This document shows positions 58,901 to 64,000 of a DNA stretch of 64,000 nt, piece after piece. Within the stretch, counting starts at the first letter, position 1. Each line of letters opens with the position of its first letter. The notes beneath the pieces were generated by a model. That model did no database searches and was not told where the DNA came from. It worked only from the letters and a program-made list of their open reading frames with translations. This DNA is from Panagrolaimus kolymaensis (lineage: Eukaryota; Nematoda; Chromadorea; Rhabditida; Panagrolaimidae). The position numbers and the translations under genes are program-made. Location: NCBI GenBank assembly GCA_028622995.1, contig JAJQJQ010000003.1, positions 3,348,001 through 3,412,000 on the forward strand. The letters run 5' to 3'.

Positions 58901-61866
58901 GACAACTTTGCATTTATTTTTTTATTTTCCGCTGCTTATTTTCTTGCTTATTATTCTTATGTTTTTTGTTTTAAGAAACAAAAACCCTTTAAAAAATGAG
59001 GTACTCCTTGCTCCTTTCATATTCCATTGTTTCTTTTATGCTTCCCTAAACTTATTTTTTGACAAATTTTTTTGTGAGCCTTTTTTGGAAGTCTTCATTC
59101 CAATTGCCCCCTCGCTTCCTTTTGATGTTTTGCCTTCTTCGTGGACGTCGGAGAAGTAAGCTTCCAATGGAGGAATGTTTTCCTGTAAATTTTGACATAA
59201 GTGTCTATACGCAATTTTTTTTTGATGCGCCAACTTTAAACTTTAAAGAAATTTGTCGTCGTCCTAGTCTTGTAGACCAACATAATGGTGTTCGCTTTTT
59301 TATGAATGAAATTTCAAAAAAGTAAACCCATGAGAACACTTATTATTATTAGCAAACTTTTTTCTTTTGTTTCGTCTTCAAATAATTTTCGCGCATATTT
59401 ATTATAATTATTATTTTACTCATACTTGTCACAGTGATATCCGCTCTAAAAAATTATTTTTTGTTAAAGCTATCATGTAAGGATTTCTTTTGGGAGAAAG
59501 TATACTCATTAACATGGTTAAAAGATGATATGAATTTATTAGATCGATCTTTCCCTTAGCTTTGTTATTTTGCAATGCGGTTGGCTTTAATCATTTTATT
59601 AACTCTTGTAAGCTCCATAACATCGAATGATCAAAATAAAAGTAGTTAAAAATATTTATTCTAAACTTTTTGACTTTTTAATTTTTGTTTCAGCAAGCAC
59701 TTGCAAAGCTGCCCATAAAAGATGTGAACTCAATGAAACTTGTAAATGGCATTTAAGCGAAGTTTTCATGAAATGCACCATGGATGGAAATTGTGTTCGA
59801 ACACAATGTGCTGGGGTATTTATATTCATGCTATTCTAAATCACCAAGTTTTTTTTAAATTTATAGGCTCTTCGGCGGTTTTCTCGTTACGTATCAACCC
59901 AACTTTCAGAAGCCGTAACATTTTGTCAATGCCATACCGCCGATAGTGAATGCAAAAATTTACAAGTAATGAAGCTAATTAATTTAAAAAATTTATTTCT
60001 ATGGTTTTTTTAGCACATGATGTATCCTCGATGCATGTATTCACATCCGGGTGACAAGCCTAACGACCTTTGTAGTGATGCAATTGAAATGTGCCATGGT
60101 GACTCTTATTGCAAGTAAGGATGCAAAAGCAAAGCAATTAAATAAACAATTTAAAAGTTTTTTTATAGACGACGTTTACAATTTTTTAATGAAAGTTGTT
60201 CGGTTACGGAAGGAGGAGTATGCAATGCAAAAAATTTAACAAAATGTCGAGAAAAAATGTTAACGATTAGAGGAACTCCATTGGAAATGCCATGTTATTG
60301 CCCGGAGAAAGATAAACAATGCATGCAATTTCAATCCTTAATGTTGCCAAGTAATCCATGCGTTGGTGAGTTTCATTGTTCTCAAATGTTTCAAATGTCG
60401 ACGGAAGAGAACTTTTTAGAAAGTGCGATGGAAGATTATGCAAACCATCATTTGCCGCCCCAACAAATTCAAGAGCCTGAAAATGATTTAGATATTGAAC
60501 AAAATTGGCAAAATAATGATATTTCTAATTCAGACGAAAAAACTATAACAAAAAAACTTTCGACAACAACAACGAGCACAACAACTATGGCAACAACGAT
60601 TGCAGCTGATGAAGATCAAATTAAAAATACCACAGAATTGCTTCTTCTTGAACAAAAGAAAATAAAATCTTCTAAAACCACACAAAAAGAATCAGTTCAA
60701 AAAAGTGGTTCAGCTGCAAAGAAAAAGGGAGTTGTTTTGGTTGAAGATATGCTTATTAGTAATTCCACAGAAGATTTGGAAATAATGCCAACACCAATAA
60801 AACCATTCAAAAGGAAAAATTTGCATACTTATCCCACTGATGCATATATTACACAAGCTCCACCTCCAGAAGGTAAATATTAAAATGTTGTTATCTTAAA
60901 TAAAAATTTTGGATTTTAGGCGGTTGTATGGCACGCAATATTGATGGCACGTGGATTACACATTACAAAAATTCTGTAATTAGAGTAAGTTTTAAAAAGA
61001 AAATTTTTTATCTTTACTTTTTTATTTTTCCATTCAGCAATATTATGATTGGTCGGGTCAATGCTCTTCATGGTGTGAATGCTCGGAAAGTGAAGAGTTA
61101 AGCTGCCATGAACTTCCATGTTTGCCGGATGGCTCATGCCAAACTCTTCAAACTAAAATTGCATTTGGTGAAAAATTATATATTGATGGCCGTGGAGCGT
61201 GTATTTGTCAATCAGGTGAATTTATTTGTGATACATCTGAAGACATGCCTGCTGATCTTGATCCAGGATTATATATAACATTAGGTTATTCAATGAGAGA
61301 ATTAAAAATATTTAAAGAAAAGGTTCCTAAAAAATATCGAGAAAAATCAGGATTGGTTAGTCCTGAAAGTTCGGTGGTGAAAGATATTGTAAGCAGATTA
61401 CAATTTGCATTAGAAAGGGTTATGCCAAAGGTAACTATTATTATTGATATAAAAGATCACAAACAAATTTTTAGGAGATGCTATGTCGAATAGTTACCCT
61501 AGATGAGTTTACTAAAGGAGTTACAGTAATGCTTCAATTACAATGGTATGGTGTGGATGCTTATACTAATGATACAGAATCTCGGTGGCATGTGGGACGC
61601 ATGGAAAAAGTAAACTTTTTAAAGCAAAAATTAAGTTTCTAATTTTTGATTTACAGATTTGTTCGCCTTATGTTCAAAAATTAGAATATGCCTTTTTGCT
61701 TGAAAAAGCTGATCGATACCAGCTTATTTTATCCGCAGTTAAACAAATTCGTGTTATTGATCTTCTTGACGGGTTACCTATAATTAATAATAGTTTTAAA
61801 ATAATGCCAAATTTTTATATTTTATCAACATTTATTATTGTTTATATTTGGAATAGAATTGATTAA
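55926..61866 (+). CDS. GDNF-receptor/GAS1-like cysteine-rich surface protein, probably GPI-anchored
   Basis: Fifteen exons: 55926-56001, 56049-56150, 56196-56297, 56348-56596, 56647-56922, 56979-57519, 57582-57925, 59694-59815, 59867-59965, 60014-60114, 60169-60872, 60920-60984, 61038-61430, 61475-61609, 61657-61866; 1172 aa. A signal peptide (LYCLLLFIFISC) is followed by four GDNF/GAS1-type modules of about ten cysteines: about 30-115 (CKRIPEC, CWCYESHG), 190-265 (CLKHIAC, CTCLDSNSDC), 565-650 (CELNETC, CQCHTADSEC) and 657-740 (CHGDSYC, CYCPEKDKQC). Between the pairs lies a long charged Glu/Arg/Gln helix (about 344-412) and a Thr run. A fifth Cys-rich region follows (CSSWCECSESEELSC), and a hydrophobic end (YILSTFIIVYIW) suggests a GPI anchor. 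The design recalls GFR-alpha, insect Gfrl and nematode PHG-1 (GAS1 homologue). Exons 7 and 8 are joined across a 1768-nt intron; two genes remain possible. Confidence 0.8.
57926..59693 (+). other. 1.77-kb intron of the GDNF-receptor-like gene
   Basis: This intron is more than 20 times longer than the others of the gene and is T-rich without internal coding exons that I can support. Near its end, ATG at 59575 opens MRLALIILLTL followed directly by a GTAAGC donor, a plausible signal-peptide exon. Joining that donor to the 59694 acceptor does not keep the downstream frame, so it was not used. Confidence 0.5.
61831..61836 (-). terminator. Likely polyadenylation signal of the collagen gene, inside the opposing last exon
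   Basis: The plus strand reads TTTATT, i.e. AATAAA on the minus strand, 66 nt past the collagen stop codon. It is the nearest such signal, and it lies within the last coding exon of the convergent GDNF-receptor-like gene. The latter has its own AATAAA at 61884-61889, 17 nt after its stop. Confidence 0.4.
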
Positions 61867-61901
61867 AAAAATTATTTGAACTCAATAAAAAAAGTTTTTC
61901 G

Positions 61902-63026
61902 TTAAATGGAACGAAGGAGATAAACGAAACTTCGTGGAGGGCAAGGACAATAAGCTGCATCATTGCCTAAAATAAACAAATAGAGTATTTATAATAATTC
62001 TAAATAAACATACCAGGAATTCCAGGATTTCCTCGTCTTCCATTATCTCCTTCAAGACCAGGTTCGCCAGGAGTTCCTGGAGGACCGATTGGCCCTGCTT
62101 GTCCTTCCTTTCCAGGAGTTCCAGATTTTCCTAATTTGCCAGCTTTACCAGGTGCACCAATAGCACCAGGACGTCCAGGTGGACCAGGTTTGCCTTTTCG
62201 AGGACTAGAGTCTGCAGCGAGAGCATGACCTGGTGCAGGTAAGCCGGGCCTGCCTAATAATGTTATTATATAAATATTTTTATCACTCAAATAATAATTT
62301 ATTACCTGGTATGCCTGGATCACCAACAGGCCCTGGAGGTCCAGGTAAACCTCTTCCATTGATCAATTTTCCTGGAAGACCAGGAGCTCCATCAGGACCA
62401 GGAGGACCTGGTGACCCATCAGGTCCAGGTTTGCCAGGAGTTGCAGGGTATTTAACACATTCGCTTGGAATATCACATAATTTAGAACCACTGCTGCTTG
62501 AAGTCGATGGACGACCTGGTGGACCAGGATAACCATGTTCTAAAAATAGTCGTGGTTTTTGGAAACTTTGAGGATAAAACAAAAAGCAATTACCTCCGTT
62601 TTCACCTGCCGATCCTGGAGGTCCAGGTGGACCAGGAGGACAAGTTGGAACGATTCCGCAATTGCACCATTCAGGTAAATTATTATTTTGGCGCCGTTTT
62701 CTTTGTGACATAACAAATTTATCAAATGGCAACAAGTTGCTTTTGGTTGAAGGTGTAAATGCTTGTTGAACTATCATTAAATCTTCCCACGCTGCATCAG
62801 TTTCGGTCTAAATAAAAAATCACCATTTTCAAGAAACTATATTAAAACAAACTCGAAATTCTTGGATTGAAACAAAAACGAAATCATGGATTTCATTAAT
62901 TTCAGAGTGTAATTTTGGAATTACATAGCATGCAGTAAGTAAAACAACAAAACATGCAGAAGTTGCAATGAGTACAATAATACGATCAGCATTCATGCTT
63001 GCCATCATTTCATGTATTCTGAACAT
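61902..63026 (-). CDS. Cuticle collagen
   Basis: Structural collagen of the nematode exoskeleton, secreted by the hypodermis. Five exons: 63026-62853, 62807-62594, 62539-62306, 62253-62014, 61966-61902; 308 aa, the usual family size. An N-terminal hydrophobic signal-anchor ([20 protein letters not shown]) is followed by a conserved non-collagenous region ([11 protein letters not shown]), a subtilisin-type cleavage site QRKRRQ, then short Gly-X-Y blocks ([10 protein letters not shown]) split by Cys-bearing spacers ([14 protein letters not shown]), a main Gly-X-Y run ([19 protein letters not shown]) and a C-terminal Cys pair (YCPCPPR). The start at 63026 is the first ATG; an internal Met (MMASM) is possible. 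It is convergent with the GDNF-receptor-like gene with only 35 nt between stop codons. Confidence 0.93.
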
Positions 63027-64000
63027 ATTGCATTACATTGTGATGGCTTTTAAGGCGCAGACGATGACAATTTGATTTTTTTTTCTTGCTCTGCAGGTGC
63101 CCTCGTTTTCTCTCTTTTTTTACACGGGCTGTTAAACTTTTTGATTGCATTGTATCGTATTTTTGTGTTTGCATCCATCTTTTTTTCCTTGTCGATGTTT
63201 AATTGAAAAAATGAGGAATGAAATTGAAAAAATGAAACAAATCGGTGTTTAGACACAATTTGTCAAGCATAACAAAAACAGATTTTTCTTTTTTTCGATT
63301 TTTGAAAGTAAGAAATGTTTTCATTAAAAAAAATAACTTTCAAAGAAAATATAGTAATCGCTTGAATCAAAAAACAATTTGGCAAATAAGCTGATTCAAA
63401 AGGGAAAAGGAAATTGCGTTTGACTATTTTTTTGTTCTTTCTGAATGAGCCATTGTTCGGTTGAATATAAAAATCTGGTTTTGTTACGGATCATTTTGTG
63501 GTTGAGGTCAAATCTAATTGGAACCTGATTTTTTTCTCCTTTGTTTTTACGTCATAAAAATTTCTACAAAAAACTAAAAAAAAACATTAACATTGCAAAC
63601 GCATTTCGTTAAACTCTATCACGGAAATCATTTGTTTTTTGTTGATTTGAAATCATCAACCTTGAAAAGCAGCCATTAACCCACAAGAAAATAGATATAA
63701 AACAAAAAAATCAAAACAAAAGCTGAAATTAAACTCGTTTCACTTTGATTACTCATCGTTTTGTTGTACGCCTTCTAAATTGTCATCTCCATTTGTTCCG
63801 CTAGACTTTTTTCTTATTTGACACCTATTATTAAGCAAGTTTAAGAAAAAATAAAAACTGCCTAGTACTTAGAAGTGTTCTAAGAAAGAACTAACTATAA
63901 ATAAACATGAAACGTCTCACATCACGTTCATTGTTTGTGATTCAAACAACTTTTTTATTGAAGAATCTACTTCAAAAAATAGATAAGTGGAAACGCGACA
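63027..64000. other. Upstream flank of the collagen gene
   Basis: About 1 kb of AT-rich DNA with no gene that I can support. It should contain the collagen promoter; I see no unmistakable TATA box or acceptor directly before the ATG. Confidence 0.4.

Noticed and set aside
59575..59607. Signal-peptide-like mini-exon MRLALIILLTL as the true start of a separate downstream gene
   Set aside because: Its donor is phase 0, while the next exon at 59694 needs phase 1; joining them gives a quick stop. Reported as a finding but not used in the model.
1..64000. CRISPR arrays, operons of bacterial type, rRNA, SL RNA genes and transposase genes
   Set aside because: None seen: no regularly spaced repeats, no ribosomal or spliced-leader sequence that I can recognise, and no transposase or reverse-transcriptase motifs on either strand.

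Overview
The window is nuclear DNA of a nematode. The evidence is a short-tailed L1CAM of LAD-2 type, a worm-specific (WAGO-type) Argonaute N-terminal region, a furin-processed cuticle collagen, an ShKT-domain secreted protein, and many 45-60 nt introns ending in TTTTAG or TTTCAG. Non-coding DNA is very AT-rich with long T and A runs, and most genes prefer AT-ending codons with CGA for Arg. I cannot name the species. All exon models were read by hand from splice signals and frame continuity, and each model closes in frame from ATG to stop.

Layout. 1-7.3 kb: no recognisable gene, the 5' flank of a plexin. 7.3-15.7 kb (+): a 12-exon plexin of about 1858 aa. 15.9-18.7 kb: a block bounded by a 37/40-identical direct repeat, holding an intronless broken gene (+) and an intact six-exon gene (-) that encodes only the N-terminal part of a WAGO-like Argonaute. 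19.0-23.2 kb (-): a LAD-2-type L1CAM with 6 Ig, 5 FN3, a transmembrane segment and a short tail. 26.3-28.4 kb (-): EDEM1-type GH47 mannosidase. 29.4-30.0 kb (-): a short TFIIS. 31.5-32.2 kb (+): a secreted Gly/Tyr-rich ShKT protein. 32.5-39.5 kb (-): two low-complexity secreted proteins. 40.0-52.4 kb (-): two tandem Mesh-like NIDO/AMOP/vWD/Sushi transmembrane proteins. 55.9-61.9 kb (+): a GDNF-receptor/GAS1-like protein. 61.9-63.0 kb (-): a cuticle collagen.

How the genes relate. Plexin and LAD-2 act together in semaphorin-guided axon growth in C. elegans, and here they are convergent neighbours. The two Mesh-like proteins are a tandem duplication and probably function in epithelial (gut) junctions. 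The low-complexity proteins, the ShKT protein and the collagen are likely extracellular matrix or cuticle components. EDEM and TFIIS are housekeeping genes. The least ordinary objects are the Argonaute-N-domain-only gene with its flanking repeats, and the four-domain GDNF-receptor-like protein with a charged helix in its ectodomain.
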